Source: Salegentibacter tibetensis
GTDB lineage: Bacteria; Bacteroidota; Bacteroidia; Flavobacteriales; Flavobacteriaceae
Length of the DNA: 64,000 nucleotides
Assembly: GCF_020164485.1 (NCBI RefSeq)
Contig: NZ_JAIQZA010000016.1
Location: 1 to 64,000, forward strand
Reading direction: 5' to 3'
Of the stretch, positions 1 through 8,778 are shown in pieces. A program made the position numbers and the translations under genes. Positions within the stretch are counted from its first letter, which is position 1; every line of letters begins with the position of its first letter. The notes beneath the pieces were generated by a model that saw only the letters and a program-made list of their open reading frames with translations, was not told the DNA's origin and made no database searches.

Positions 1-1
1 T

Positions 2-120
2 CCGGAATAGCTGTCCGCTTTGAAACGGAATCACTGTCCGTTTTGCCCCGGAATGGGTGTCCGCTTTAGTCCGGAATCACTGTCCGCTTTCCAGCGGAAT
101 GGGTGTCCGTTTTCACCGGA
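2..120. repeat. Five 23-bp tandem repeats, probable end of an IS21-family element
   Basis: Five consecutive units of exactly 23 bp start at 2, 25, 48, 71 and 94. They follow the pattern nCGGAATnnnTGTCCGyTTTnnn, and a partial CGGA follows at 117. Multiple terminal repeats with a CGGAAT...TGTCC core are typical of IS21-family (istA/istB) ends, where they serve as transposase binding sites. The transposase genes would lie to the left, outside the window, so the family is an inference. The element end seems to fall near 120-128, inside the coding sequence of the next gene. Confidence 0.7.
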
Positions 121-571
121 TTGTGCAAATTAGAACTTGTGGGTGGGAATATGAGCCATAAACCATGGTAGCTATATAGCATCCTCCCGATTTTTTTGCG
201 TGTTCACTGTCTAATATACTTTCATATTTTGCAACTTCCACTTTATTTTCTTCCGTTAAGGGTAAAGTATTCAAGTGAGAAAAAACTGATTTGATGGCAT
301 CGTAACGGGAATTGAAATCATTTGTTTGTGGTCTATTATTAAGCCAATCTTCATCCATTTTCAAAAAATGATGTGCCTGATTAGTCAGTTCTTTAGCAAA
401 AAACACAGCATTTTGATTTATATACGTATCATAAACTTCATTCGAAACGCTGGGTTTTAGTTCTTTTGCTTTTTTAAAGACTTCTAACGCAATAAAATGA
501 TTATCATTTCCGCTTAGTTTCAATGTATCTATATGATTATTAATATTTTCTGAAAATTCATTATAATCCAT
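113..571 (-). pseudogene. CFI-box-CTERM protein, C-terminus cut off by the IS-like end
   Basis: The 152-aa product has an unrecognised helical N-terminal part (residues 1-125) followed by GGCYIATMVYGSYSHPQV, with the key Cys at 131. This is the opening of a CFI-box-CTERM domain, a C-terminal module of unknown function that normally runs about 70 residues further. Here the reading frame ends six residues later, inside the 23-bp repeat array. The neighbouring gene at 863-1573 keeps the complete module, which shows what was lost. It is the last gene of a leftward operon, 16 bp after the 91-aa gene. Truncation is seen directly; loss of function is inferred. Confidence 0.7.
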
Positions 572-587
572 ACTTTTTATTTTAAGG

Positions 588-863
588 TTAGCTGAATATA
601 GAATTCAAATGTTCATTAAAAATTTTATCCATTAAGATTTCAAACTCAAAATTTGATAATCCTGCACTGTTCGCAATTCCTGCTAAATTCCCTTTTAATT
701 TTACTTTATAATCTAAGAGCCCTTTTTTTATAAGCATTCCAAATATTGGAGAATTTTCACTATAACCTAAAGATTTAGCATCACTTACAATTAAAACTGT
801 ATACTCTTTAAAAGAAGTTTTTATTTGATTTTCCAAACGTTTAATTTTCAATTTTTTAAACAT
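588..863 (-). CDS. Hypothetical 91-aa protein
   Basis: A small protein of 91 aa that I do not recognise. It starts with a lysine-rich stretch (MFKKLKIKRLE) and is predicted to be mostly helical, with no signal peptide and no clear membrane segment. Its ATG overlaps the stop codon of the upstream CFI-box-CTERM gene by one base (TAATG), so the two are probably translationally coupled. The next gene starts 16 bp downstream. It may be a soluble partner of the two flanking CFI-box proteins; this rests on gene position only. Confidence 0.6.
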   Translation of the reverse strand: MFKKLKIKRLENQIKTSFKEYTVLIVSDAKSLGYSENSPIFGMLIKKGLLDYKVKLKGNLAGIANSAGLSNFEFEILMDKIFNEHLNSIFS

Positions 864-1573
864 TACTCAATTTTTTTATTCAGGTTACTAATAAATACAT
901 CTAATCGCCTCCTTATTAATCTCTGAATGAATGGAAAAGGTTTTAAAATATTAATTAGACGAGGTGCTATTAAATAATAAATTCGAACACCTACAACACC
1001 GTATTTACTCCTCATTAGAACTTCATCCCTGTATTCCCTAAGTCGATTAACTTTGGGATGATATATATCGTTATAAACCAAAGTTGCTACATAACAATTA
1101 TCATTACCTTCTGGATTTTTAGTTAAAGTTTCGAAACTTAATTTTTCCTGATATCCCGTTACAGAAAGGCAATTTTTATATACTTGAGTCAATCTTTGCC
1201 CCCTTCTAGTAAGGCTCACATTTACTTTAATTTCGGAATCTGTAATTGTAATTTTTTCACCAGCAATGGGATCCGCCCCTAATACTATAAACTTATCTAT
1301 AACAAACTGGTCTTGATTCGCAAACGGCATATAGCCATCATCCACCACAAGAGCAAAAACAAACTTTGGCCCATCCCTAAAATAAAAACTTACATTTCCA
1401 ATATAATTTTTCTGAATAAAGACTTTCCAAAATGATCTTTTACTAGGAAGATTCTTCATTTGAAAATTATCACCAATAAGAGTTGTTGTAAGTACCGAGA
1501 ATTCTAATTCAAATGTTCTTAAATCAGGATTATTTAAAAAATCTATCAGGGAATTTAATACAGGAGGATTCAT
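863..1573 (-). CDS. CFI-box-CTERM domain protein
   Basis: This 236-aa protein has an unrecognised beta-rich N-terminal region (about residues 15-150). Its C-terminal module starts at NCYVATLVY (Cys160) and continues through HPKVNRLREYRDEVLM and a final basic, helical segment rich in Arg and Ile. That layout matches the CFI-box-CTERM module found in bacterial proteins of varied N-terminal content. No signal peptide is visible. The last helices could associate with a membrane. It sits in a leftward operon with a second, truncated protein of the same type, with a one-base overlap to the 91-aa gene. Function is unknown. Confidence 0.65.
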   Translation of the reverse strand: MNPPVLNSLIDFLNNPDLRTFELEFSVLTTTLIGDNFQMKNLPSKRSFWKVFIQKNYIGNVSFYFRDGPKFVFALVVDDGYMPFANQDQFVIDKFIVLGADPIAGEKITITDSEIKVNVSLTRRGQRLTQVYKNCLSVTGYQEKLSFETLTKNPEGNDNCYVATLVYNDIYHPKVNRLREYRDEVLMRSKYGVVGVRIYYLIAPRLINILKPFPFIQRLIRRRLDVFISNLNKKIE

Positions 1574-1580
1574 AAGAGGT

Positions 1581-1784
1581 CTAGCTAAAAATTATTATAA
1601 GTAGAGCAAAAACTGCTACTATATTTATGATATTATGGAGGATTTTCGCTGTATCAGAATCCCCTCTTTGGCTTGGAGGGGTATCAGAATATGCAATAAG
1701 ATTTATCAACCCACCTAAAAGAAACCAACCTACTACAACTCCAATTATTGAAACAATCATATATTTAATTTGTAAGTTCTTCAA
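1581..1784 (-). CDS. Small two-helix membrane protein
   Basis: A 67-aa protein with two likely transmembrane helices: residues about 8-31 (MIVSIIGVVVGWFLLGGLI) and about 49-66 (IINIVAVFALLIIIF). A short polar loop with a PPSQRGDSDTAK stretch lies between them. It overlaps the end of the upstream lipoprotein gene by 20 bp and lies 7 bp ahead of the CFI-box gene, so it belongs to the same transcript. I recognise no family. A rightward reading frame over the same DNA is less plausible because it lacks such a composition and context. Confidence 0.55.
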   Translation of the reverse strand: MKNLQIKYMIVSIIGVVVGWFLLGGLINLIAYSDTPPSQRGDSDTAKILHNIINIVAVFALLIIIFS

Positions 1785-2049
1785 CTTTTTTATCTGCTAC
1801 CGAAGCCTCCATAAAAACCGAACCAACCTCCTTATACACCATCCTATCCCCACAAACATCTAGCGAATATGTAGCACCATGCAAACCCTTTACACTATCA
1901 ATAATTTCAATATTCTCTTTTTCACATCCTTGTTCAACTGAAACTGTTTTAATTAAAGTTTTTTCAGTAGTTCCGAACATTGTTCTTTTAACTGATCCAC
2001 AGGAAATAAAAAATAAGCCCACAAAAGCGGAAATAATAAGTTTTCTCAT
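1765..2049 (-). CDS. Small lipoprotein
   Basis: A 94-aa precursor with a clear type II signal peptide: MRKLIISAFVGLFFISC, lipid cysteine at residue 17. The mature part is about 78 aa and has two further cysteines (VEQGCEKE and LDVCGDR) that could form a disulfide. It would be anchored in the periplasm or outer membrane. It is the first gene of the leftward operon that includes the small membrane protein and the CFI-box proteins. No family is recognised. Confidence 0.65.
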   Translation of the reverse strand: MRKLIISAFVGLFFISCGSVKRTMFGTTEKTLIKTVSVEQGCEKENIEIIDSVKGLHGATYSLDVCGDRMVYKEVGSVFMEASVADKKVEELTN

Positions 2050-2066
2050 AATGATTTAGTTTATAA

Positions 2067-2459
2067 TTATTGCTTGATTAAAATTGAATTCGCTACTTGA
2101 TTCCAAGTTATCTCGTTATTGGAAATCTTTGTGAAGTCTAAATTTACCGTCTGTCCATAGGCTAATTCAAGGCGCAACGAATAACTATCATTAGATTTAT
2201 TTTCCGTCACCACTACTTCTTGCCCTAATTCACGGCTATGATTAATTAAATCTCTTTGGCTAGTTTCTGCAAAACCCTGAATTAACACTAAATCATTTGA
2301 TGTAAACTTTACACCACTATTCCCAGTTGTAGAGCCTTCAACTAACCAAGTACTTTGTATCCAATCTGGAGGGTTGATATCGTTAGATTTATTTTCATCA
2401 TTAGTAGAACAGGATAAGAAAACAGCTATAATAAAAATTAGATATATCGGATATTTCAT
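2067..2459 (-). CDS. Lipocalin-like-sized lipoprotein, hypothetical
   Basis: The open frame extends upstream to 2567, but the start at 2459 is chosen because it gives a proper lipoprotein signal, MKYPIYLIFIIAVFLSC. The product is then about 130 aa. The mature protein begins with an Asn/Asp-rich linker and contains a W-I-Q-S-T-W-L-V-E-G segment followed by beta-strand-like stretches. This resembles small lipocalin-like flavobacterial lipoproteins in length and layout, although I cannot assign a family. It lies 17 bp upstream of the next lipoprotein gene and is divergent from the XRE regulator. Confidence 0.6.
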   Translation of the reverse strand: MKYPIYLIFIIAVFLSCSTNDENKSNDINPPDWIQSTWLVEGSTTGNSGVKFTSNDLVLIQGFAETSQRDLINHSRELGQEVVVTENKSNDSYSLRLELAYGQTVNLDFTKISNNEITWNQVANSILIKQ

Positions 2460-2535
2460 AAAAACAGGTGTATTCTCAAAGTTAGCATTACTGGATATAT
2501 TAAAAATGTGGTTTTCCTCATATAAATTAAAATAG

Positions 2536-2547
2536 CGCATATATGCG
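2536..2547. promoter_or_regulatory. Perfect 12-bp palindrome, possible XRE operator
   Basis: CGCATATATGCG is a perfect inverted repeat in the interval between the leftward lipoprotein gene (start 2459) and the rightward XRE regulator. Its place between divergent genes, just ahead of a small HTH protein, is typical of an autoregulatory operator. The link to the regulator is inferred. Confidence 0.4.
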
Positions 2548-2583
2548 TTGATTTTAAAATCTTGCATTTTTCACCTTTATCGG

Positions 2584-2811
2584 GTGCAAAAAATAAAAAA
2601 TAAATCCTTCATTAATTCATTCGGCAATAAGCTTCGAGAAACAAGAAAACTCAAGAACTTTTCTCAAGAGCAACTTGCATTTGAAGCCGATATTCCCATT
2701 TCGCAGGTAGGGCGTATTGAAAGAGGGGAAGTAAATACTACAATAAGCACAGTTTCAGCCATAGCGAGAGCCTTAAAAGTATCTCCCAAAACCTTATTTG
2801 ATTTTGAGTAA
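2584..2811 (+). CDS. XRE-family HTH regulator
   Basis: A short Cro/C1-type DNA-binding protein. The HTH core reads FGNKLRETRKLKNFSQEQLA then ISQVGRIERGEVNTTIS, followed by IARALKVSPKTLFDFE. This is the standard 55-60-residue five-helix XRE domain and almost the whole protein. The open frame begins with TTG at 2548. The GTG at 2584 is preferred because the residues before it do not resemble the family, so the product is about 75 aa. It stands alone, next to the polymerase-like gene and the CFI-box operon, as is common for regulators of mobile elements. Confidence 0.75.
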   Translation: MQKIKNKSFINSFGNKLRETRKLKNFSQEQLAFEADIPISQVGRIERGEVNTTISTVSAIARALKVSPKTLFDFE

Positions 2812-2859
2812 AATTTGAAATAATTTTTGGAATAAAAAAATAAAATTGTTCAAAGACAT

Positions 2860-2891
2860 AAAAAAAGCCCCTTCCAAAATCTGAAAGAGGC
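2860..2891 (-). terminator. Rho-independent terminator after the polymerase-like gene
   Basis: On the minus strand GCCTCTTTC, a 7-nt loop and GGAAGGGGC form a 9-bp stem with two G-U pairs, followed by a run of Ts. It lies 36 bp beyond the stop codon of the 461-aa gene. Confidence 0.65.
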
Positions 2892-2926
2892 GAATTTGTC
2901 AATAGTATTATAGCTTACATTTTCTC

Positions 2927-4312
2927 CTAAGCAGCTACCAGAATTTCTTTTAAAGAAGGATTATCAATGGTTATATTTGCGTTTAGTCCCTTATTCCGAA
3001 AAACATAATCAATAATATCCAGAACCATAGCAGAATCTTCCTCTCTACAAATAACTGAATCATGTATTGTTGTATGGGAAATACCATGATCCTTAAGAAT
3101 CGGTTTAATTCCATCGATAAAGATATAAGATTCTTCTCTCTGAAGTTTTATAGAGAAAGCATTATCCCCGTATTGCCTTTTATACTTAGAAATATACTCA
3201 GCAACCGTAGGGAATAGCTTTTCAAATTTCGTTTTATTTTCAGATTTAAAGCCGTCAGAAGAAAAAAGCATTCTAAACATCACCTGTTTAGCTTCTCCTC
3301 TATTTTCTAAATTAAGCTCTGCCTGAATAAACTCATATAGATTTCCCTCTTCACTAGCTTTATAGAAATTCAAAGCATCTAAAGAATCAAATCCATCTTT
3401 TCTCATAACCATAGAAAGGATAGCAAACTGGCTGTTTGATAAATCTATATTTATAAGACCGTTATCTTTCATTACAACCTCTCTAAGCTCTTTAGGTAAG
3501 TTGGTTAGGTTAGTATCTAATCTGTAGTTAGTTTTGTTCCTGTAGGCTCTGAAATTACCTTCAGCAAGGTTATCAATACTAGAAGACCAGGAGGACTTTA
3601 GGCGGTTTTTCTTTAGCTCCTTATATTTGTCCTCGGTCATATAGTAATAGTCTAAACCATCTTGAATAAGAGAGCTATCTGTAGAAAATGACTGTTCTAC
3701 TAACTTCCATATTTTAGCAGGAAAAGTTTTAGTTCCGTCATTCACTAAGATTACATCTTGCTCGTTAGCATCTACATTATAGTTATACTTATAGCTTTCT
3801 GAATCAACCAAATCTAAACAGTTGTTCATAGTAATATCAAGACTGTTTTTATTGATCTCCAAACCATTTACAAATAGCTCAAAATCCTCTGAGTGCTGTT
3901 TGTTTTCCTCCCCTAAATCTCTGGTCAAATCCATTTTGTAGAAAAATTTCCTACGCTCTAATTCTATCTGTCCTTTGAAATACTCAGGGTTAATTCTATA
4001 GTAGTGACATTTGGCAGTATCAGGACTGTAAAGACCGTCACACTCAATAATTCCTGCATTCTGAAGTGGAAGAATTACCTTAGTACTATAATAGGTAGTA
4101 AAAACCTTCTTTAAATACTTAGAAGAAACAAAAGTGTAATGACAAGAGATACCAAATCTTTTCTCACTCCCATTCTTTAGGAGGCTGAGAAGGTGCAGAA
4201 ATTTATTATACATAATATTAGTACCCTCTAAAGCATCAACATCTGTAAAGATCTCACGAGGTAGTGAAATATTGCTATAAAATTTTTGTTTCCCGTCCTT
4301 TCCTGACTTCAT
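2927..4312 (-). CDS. Family A DNA polymerase-like protein of an accessory element
   Basis: A 461-aa protein. Residues about 285-445 match the palm and fingers of family A polymerases. Motif A is INIDLSNSQ with Asp290. Motif B has R338, K342, F346 and F350 at intervals of exactly four, as in the O-helix R-x3-K-x3-F-x3-Y of Pol I. Motif C is TIHDSVI with Asp418. Between B and C, FEKLFPTVAEYISKYK resembles the Pol I segment with FPGV-EYM. There is no 3'-5' or 5'-3' exonuclease domain. Residues 1-250 are unlike Pol I; about 50-115 could be a winged helix, as in replication initiators. It may copy or prime DNA of an integrated element. Polymerase fold is strongly suggested; activity is inferred. 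Confidence 0.6.
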   Translation of the reverse strand: MKSGKDGKQKFYSNISLPREIFTDVDALEGTNIMYNKFLHLLSLLKNGSEKRFGISCHYTFVSSKYLKKVFTTYYSTKVILPLQNAGIIECDGLYSPDTAKCHYYRINPEYFKGQIELERRKFFYKMDLTRDLGEENKQHSEDFELFVNGLEINKNSLDITMNNCLDLVDSESYKYNYNVDANEQDVILVNDGTKTFPAKIWKLVEQSFSTDSSLIQDGLDYYYMTEDKYKELKKNRLKSSWSSSIDNLAEGNFRAYRNKTNYRLDTNLTNLPKELREVVMKDNGLINIDLSNSQFAILSMVMRKDGFDSLDALNFYKASEEGNLYEFIQAELNLENRGEAKQVMFRMLFSSDGFKSENKTKFEKLFPTVAEYISKYKRQYGDNAFSIKLQREESYIFIDGIKPILKDHGISHTTIHDSVICREEDSAMVLDIIDYVFRNKGLNANITIDNPSLKEILVAA

Positions 4313-4754
4313 TGGTATTTTAACTTTTATTTAACTTTTTATAGTTTGGTTTTTGTTTTTTATATTTGTATTTTTGCGATTCTAATTTTTTGCGAAATTA
4401 ATAATAATTCTCCTGTTACGCAAATTTATTACCTGATTTTTTATTCATCTAAATACTAATGATCATAAGTATCTGAAACTAAATAAGTTTAGTAGGGTAT
4501 TGATGCTGGGAATTCAAGGCGGAAGGAAGCTCAAACGCCCAAAACATCATTAGTTTATCTCTATTATACCAATCTTTTAGAAAATATTAATTTATCTAAA
4601 AATTAAAATAAAGACAAGAATACATTATGTGTTCAACTATTGGAAGGAGGGTAAGTATCAAATTCTGGTAGAAAACCAAAAATTCTGCGGATTGCTTTTC
4701 TAATAACTAAATTACAAAAGTAACTATATGTGATGTGATGTTTTCAACCTGTAT
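4313..4754. other. 442-bp gap holding the island/comM junction
   Basis: No plausible gene is seen. Close to the polymerase-like gene the motif TTTTTGCGA occurs twice (4371-4379 and 4387-4395), with CGCAAA inverted at 4419-4424; this could be an operator or iteron. The rest is AT-rich without codon structure. The missing half of comM is not present here, so one boundary of the insertion or deletion should lie near 4755-4810. Confidence 0.5.
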
Positions 4755-5645
4755 TTAAGACTGTAAGAGCTTCTTTAGTCTGTGGTTTACATTAGCTACT
4801 GTGTCTTCTGAAATTGTATGATGAGGACTTCTAAATGGCCTCTGTGACATCAAACCCACGTGTTCCTTTACCCGCCCAACTACACTGTGAATTTTGGTAG
4901 TTTCCAGAGCTTCGTGCAGGGTCATTGGTGGTAAAATACTTGGCAGGCGTTTGGCCAACATCGTTTTCCCGGCTCCCGGCGGACCGATTAGAATAATATT
5001 ATGACCGCCCGCTGCGGCAATTTCCATACAGCGTTTTATAGATTCCTGTCCCTTTACATCGGCAAAATCATGCTCGGGGTGGTCCAGGTTTTTGTAGAAT
5101 TCTTCGCGGGTATTAATAATGGTAGGCTCTAAAGTTTCATTTTTATCAAAAAAATTGATCACTTCAGTAATGTTTTCAACTCCATAAACTTCAAGGCCGC
5201 TTACGATAGCGGCTTCTTTCGCATTTTGCTTCGAAAGAATAAATCCCTTAAAACCTTCTTCTTTAGCTTTAATGGCAATAGGCAAGGCACCTTTTATGGG
5301 TTGTAAGCTTCCGTCTAGCGAAAGCTCACCCATAATAAGATATTCTGAAATATTTTCTGCTTTAATTTGACCTGAAGCGGCCAGAATTCCCAGGCTTAAG
5401 CTAAGATCGTAAGCCGAACCTTCCTTTCTAAGATCGGCCGGCGCCATATTGACAATGATCTTTTTACCGGGAAATTTATAGCCGTTATTTTGAAGGGCGG
5501 CGGCAATTCTAAAACTACTTTCCCTTACCGCATTATCGGGAAGACCTACCAGATGATAACCAATGCCGGTTGCTACATTTACCTCAATAGTAATTGTAGT
5601 TGCCTCTACCCCAAATACGGCACTTCCATAAACTTTTGTTAACAT
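4755..5645 (-). pseudogene. comM: comM (YifB-type Mg chelatase-like AAA ATPase), C-terminal half missing
   Basis: ComM is a hexameric branch-migration helicase that helps incorporate foreign DNA; full length is about 510 aa. The first 280 residues here are normal: the ChlI domain (from MLTKVYGSAVFGVEA), then the AAA part with Walker A GPPGAGKTMLAKRLPSILPP. After RPFRSPHHTIS the family sequence should go on to Walker B and the sensor motifs. Instead a 17-residue unrelated tail starting EDTVANVNHRLKK ends the frame. Without Walker B it should be inactive. comM is a known insertion hot spot for genomic islands in other bacteria. Confidence 0.8.
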
Positions 5646-5693
5646 CTAAGCGTTTAATTTCTTAAATGTACTAAAATTTATGAAAAATTGTAA

Positions 5694-6554
5694 TTAATTA
5701 TTGATAAGCACTTCTTTTCTATAGTATTCTATCAATGCATCAATTGGTCTACGTACAATATTGCCAATTTCTATTCCATAAGGCTGGGCAACTGCACGAA
5801 TAATATCTTCGCTAAAATAAGCGATAGTACCAATAAAATGTACAGGTGTATTTTGCGCTTGTTTATAGCACATTACTCGGGAATGCATAAAATCTGTAAT
5901 TCCCTCGTGTACCAATTTGTAGAAATAGCCATTGCGTTCGTTTGCAAAAATAAATTCAGCGAAAGAAGCGAGGTAAGTATTTGGATTCTCTTTGCGATAG
6001 AGATTTTTCTTAATCTCATCAGATTCCATATTGTATTTTTCACCAAATTCCTCGGCAAGTTCCGGGGGCATTCTTTTGTAGTAATAATCTCTTATTAATC
6101 TTTTTCCGAAGTAATTTCCACTAGCTTCATCCATTAGGATATACCCCAGGGAATGAACAGCCTGGTGTATGTTTTCACCATCAAAATAACAACTGTTAGA
6201 ACCTGTACCAAGAATACAAACAATTCCGGGCTCTGTGGTAGCGGCATAAACTGCGGCAACCATATCTTCCAGAATCACTACTTCATCTACGTTGGTGAAG
6301 AAATTCGTAAAAATTCCTTCCAGTAATTTTTTAGGCGTTTCGGTACCACAACCTGCGCCATAAAAATGCACTCGTTCTACTTTGTCCTTTACTTCCTTTA
6401 AATCGGCGTTTTCTTCAATGCGTTGTTCCAGTACTACTTCAGGAAATACTGCTGGATTTAATCCTTTAGTGCGGGTTCTAAGTAATTCTTCTCCCGTTGC
6501 ACTAAGTAAAATCCAATCACATTTTGTTGATCCACCGTCCGCTATTAATATCAT
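5694..6554 (-). CDS. BadF/BadG-type N-acetylglucosamine or sugar kinase
   Basis: A 286-aa ASKHA-fold kinase of the BadF/BadG/BcrA/BcrD ATPase family, the family that includes N-acetylglucosamine kinase. The phosphate-1 loop is ADGGSTKCDW at the N-terminus. A second phosphate-binding motif is CILGTGSNSCYFDG near residue 130-143, followed by GYILMDEASGNYFGKR. The protein is cytoplasmic and uses ATP to phosphorylate an amino sugar or hexose. It follows pfkA and gap in the same direction but after a hairpin, so it may be expressed at a lower level. Given the starch locus next door, a glucokinase role is possible; the substrate cannot be read from the sequence. Confidence 0.75.
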   Translation of the reverse strand: MILIADGGSTKCDWILLSATGEELLRTRTKGLNPAVFPEVVLEQRIEENADLKEVKDKVERVHFYGAGCGTETPKKLLEGIFTNFFTNVDEVVILEDMVAAVYAATTEPGIVCILGTGSNSCYFDGENIHQAVHSLGYILMDEASGNYFGKRLIRDYYYKRMPPELAEEFGEKYNMESDEIKKNLYRKENPNTYLASFAEFIFANERNGYFYKLVHEGITDFMHSRVMCYKQAQNTPVHFIGTIAYFSEDIIRAVAQPYGIEIGNIVRRPIDALIEYYRKEVLINN

Positions 6555-6582
6555 TGTGTGTGAATATGGTTTAAATTTAAAA

Positions 6583-6638
6583 AGCCTGAGGAAAGCGCTA
6601 AAAGATTAAAATAATCCAAGCGTAACTTTCATCAGGCT
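6583..6638 (-). terminator. Long hairpin between gap and the kinase gene
   Basis: On the minus strand AGCCTGA-t-GAAAG pairs with CTTTC-c-TCAGGCT, with an AT-rich loop of about 30 nt and a short T-rich tail. It probably ends or attenuates the pfkA-gap transcript before the kinase. Confidence 0.5.
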
Positions 6639-6651
6639 CTAAAATAAAATA

Positions 6652-7653
<1,002 letters not shown>

Positions 7654-7668
7654 TTAAATTTTAAAAAT

Positions 7669-8655
7669 TTACACTGAAGTGATGTTCGCCACCCTTCTTA
7701 ATTCTTGATCAAATTCCCTGTCTTCTTTTAAAGCAGTTTCCAAAGGCACGTGTACCACTTTTTGATGGTGTACACCTACCATGATATTGGTTTTACCATC
7801 GGTTAATGCTTCAACCGCACCAACACCAAGTTTACTGGCCAGAACACGATCAAAACAACTTGGAGAACCTCCTCTTTGAATATGACCCAGCACAGAGACT
7901 CTAATGTCATATTCTTCGTGGCTTTGCGAAATAAATTCAGCTAACTGAAAAATGTTCTTTCCGCTCTTTTCACCTTCAGCCACCACGATAATGCTGGAGG
8001 TTTTTCCGGATTTTTTACTTTTTTCCAAAGAATCCATCATACGTTGAATTCCCTGGTCTTCTTCCGGAAGCAATATCTCTTCGGCTCCTGCACCAATACC
8101 GCTATTTAAAGCGATATCACCTGCATCCCGACCCATAACCTCGATTAAAAATAAGCGGTTATGAGAACTTGCGGTATCCCGAATCTTATCTATGGCTTCT
8201 ACCACTGTGTTTAAAGCAGTGTCGTAACCTAAGGTATAATCGGTACCGTTAATGTCATTATCTATAGTTGCGGGAATTCCCACAATAGGAAAATCAAATT
8301 CTCTATTAAAATAAAGGCCACCGGTAAAGGTTCCATCTCCACCAATCACTACCAAAGCATCTACACCGGCATCGGTCAGATTCTTATGAGCTTTTGCCCT
8401 TCCTTCTTTGGTCTTAAATTCTTCAGAACGGGAAGATTTTAGAAAAGTCCCTCCTTTATTAATGATGTTTCTTACAGACCTTGCGGTAAGTGCTTCAAAA
8501 TCTGCTTCTATAAGTCCCTGGTAGCCGCGGTAAACACCAACGCACTCCAGATTATAATATGAACAGGATCTTACAACCGCTCTTATAGCGGCATTCATTC
8601 CGGGTGCATCACCCCCCGATGTTAAAACTGCAATCTTATTAATTTTTTTCGCCAT
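7669..8655 (-). CDS. pfkA: ATP-dependent 6-phosphofructokinase
   Basis: Phosphorylates fructose 6-phosphate, the committing step of glycolysis. The 328-aa product has the ATP-binding loop TSGGDAPGMNAAIRAVVR at the N-terminus, GGDGTFTGG, the catalytic TIDNDINGTDYTLGYDTA and the effector/substrate segment LGHIQRGGSPSCFDR. Gly in GGDGT is as expected for the ATP (not pyrophosphate) type. It is the first gene of a leftward unit with gap. A LacI-type operator candidate at 8705-8718 lies 50 bp upstream of the start, close to identical to a site before susC, which suggests control by the sugar supply. Confidence 0.95.
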   Translation of the reverse strand: MAKKINKIAVLTSGGDAPGMNAAIRAVVRSCSYYNLECVGVYRGYQGLIEADFEALTARSVRNIINKGGTFLKSSRSEEFKTKEGRAKAHKNLTDAGVDALVVIGGDGTFTGGLYFNREFDFPIVGIPATIDNDINGTDYTLGYDTALNTVVEAIDKIRDTASSHNRLFLIEVMGRDAGDIALNSGIGAGAEEILLPEEDQGIQRMMDSLEKSKKSGKTSSIIVVAEGEKSGKNIFQLAEFISQSHEEYDIRVSVLGHIQRGGSPSCFDRVLASKLGVGAVEALTDGKTNIMVGVHHQKVVHVPLETALKEDREFDQELRRVANITSV

Positions 8656-8704
8656 TAGGCCAAATCTATTTTAATTCTACAATATAACCTAATTTCCTAA
8701 TAAA

Positions 8705-8718
8705 CTAAAACGTTTTCG
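8705..8718. promoter_or_regulatory. Candidate LacI operator upstream of pfkA
   Basis: CTAAAACGTTTTCG contains the 10-bp palindrome AAAACGTTTT. It agrees at 13 of 14 positions, in the same orientation, with the site at 18112-18125 between the LacI gene and susC. A central CG in a palindrome is usual for LacI-family operators. Confidence 0.5.
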
Positions 8719-8731
8719 GTTAATAACTAAC

Positions 8732-8760
8732 AAAAACAGCCCTCCGGGAGGGCTGTTTTT
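8732..8760 (-). terminator. Strong GC-rich bidirectional hairpin
   Basis: AAAAACAGCCCTCC and GGAGGGCTGTTTTT are exact complements around one G. It lies just beyond the stop of the leftward GH13 gene, and the T-run on the minus strand makes a good rho-independent terminator. It also insulates pfkA from read-through. Confidence 0.85.
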
Positions 8761-8778
8761 AGTTTTTTAGTAAATTTA

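Noticed and set aside
2-116. CRISPR-like reading of the 23-bp repeats
   Set aside because: Units are directly adjacent without spacers and vary only at 3-bp linkers, as in IS21-type ends.
1627-1863. Rightward 78-aa frame over the small membrane protein and lipoprotein genes
   Set aside because: It lies antisense to two better-supported genes (lipobox, membrane helices, operon spacing) and has no family feature.
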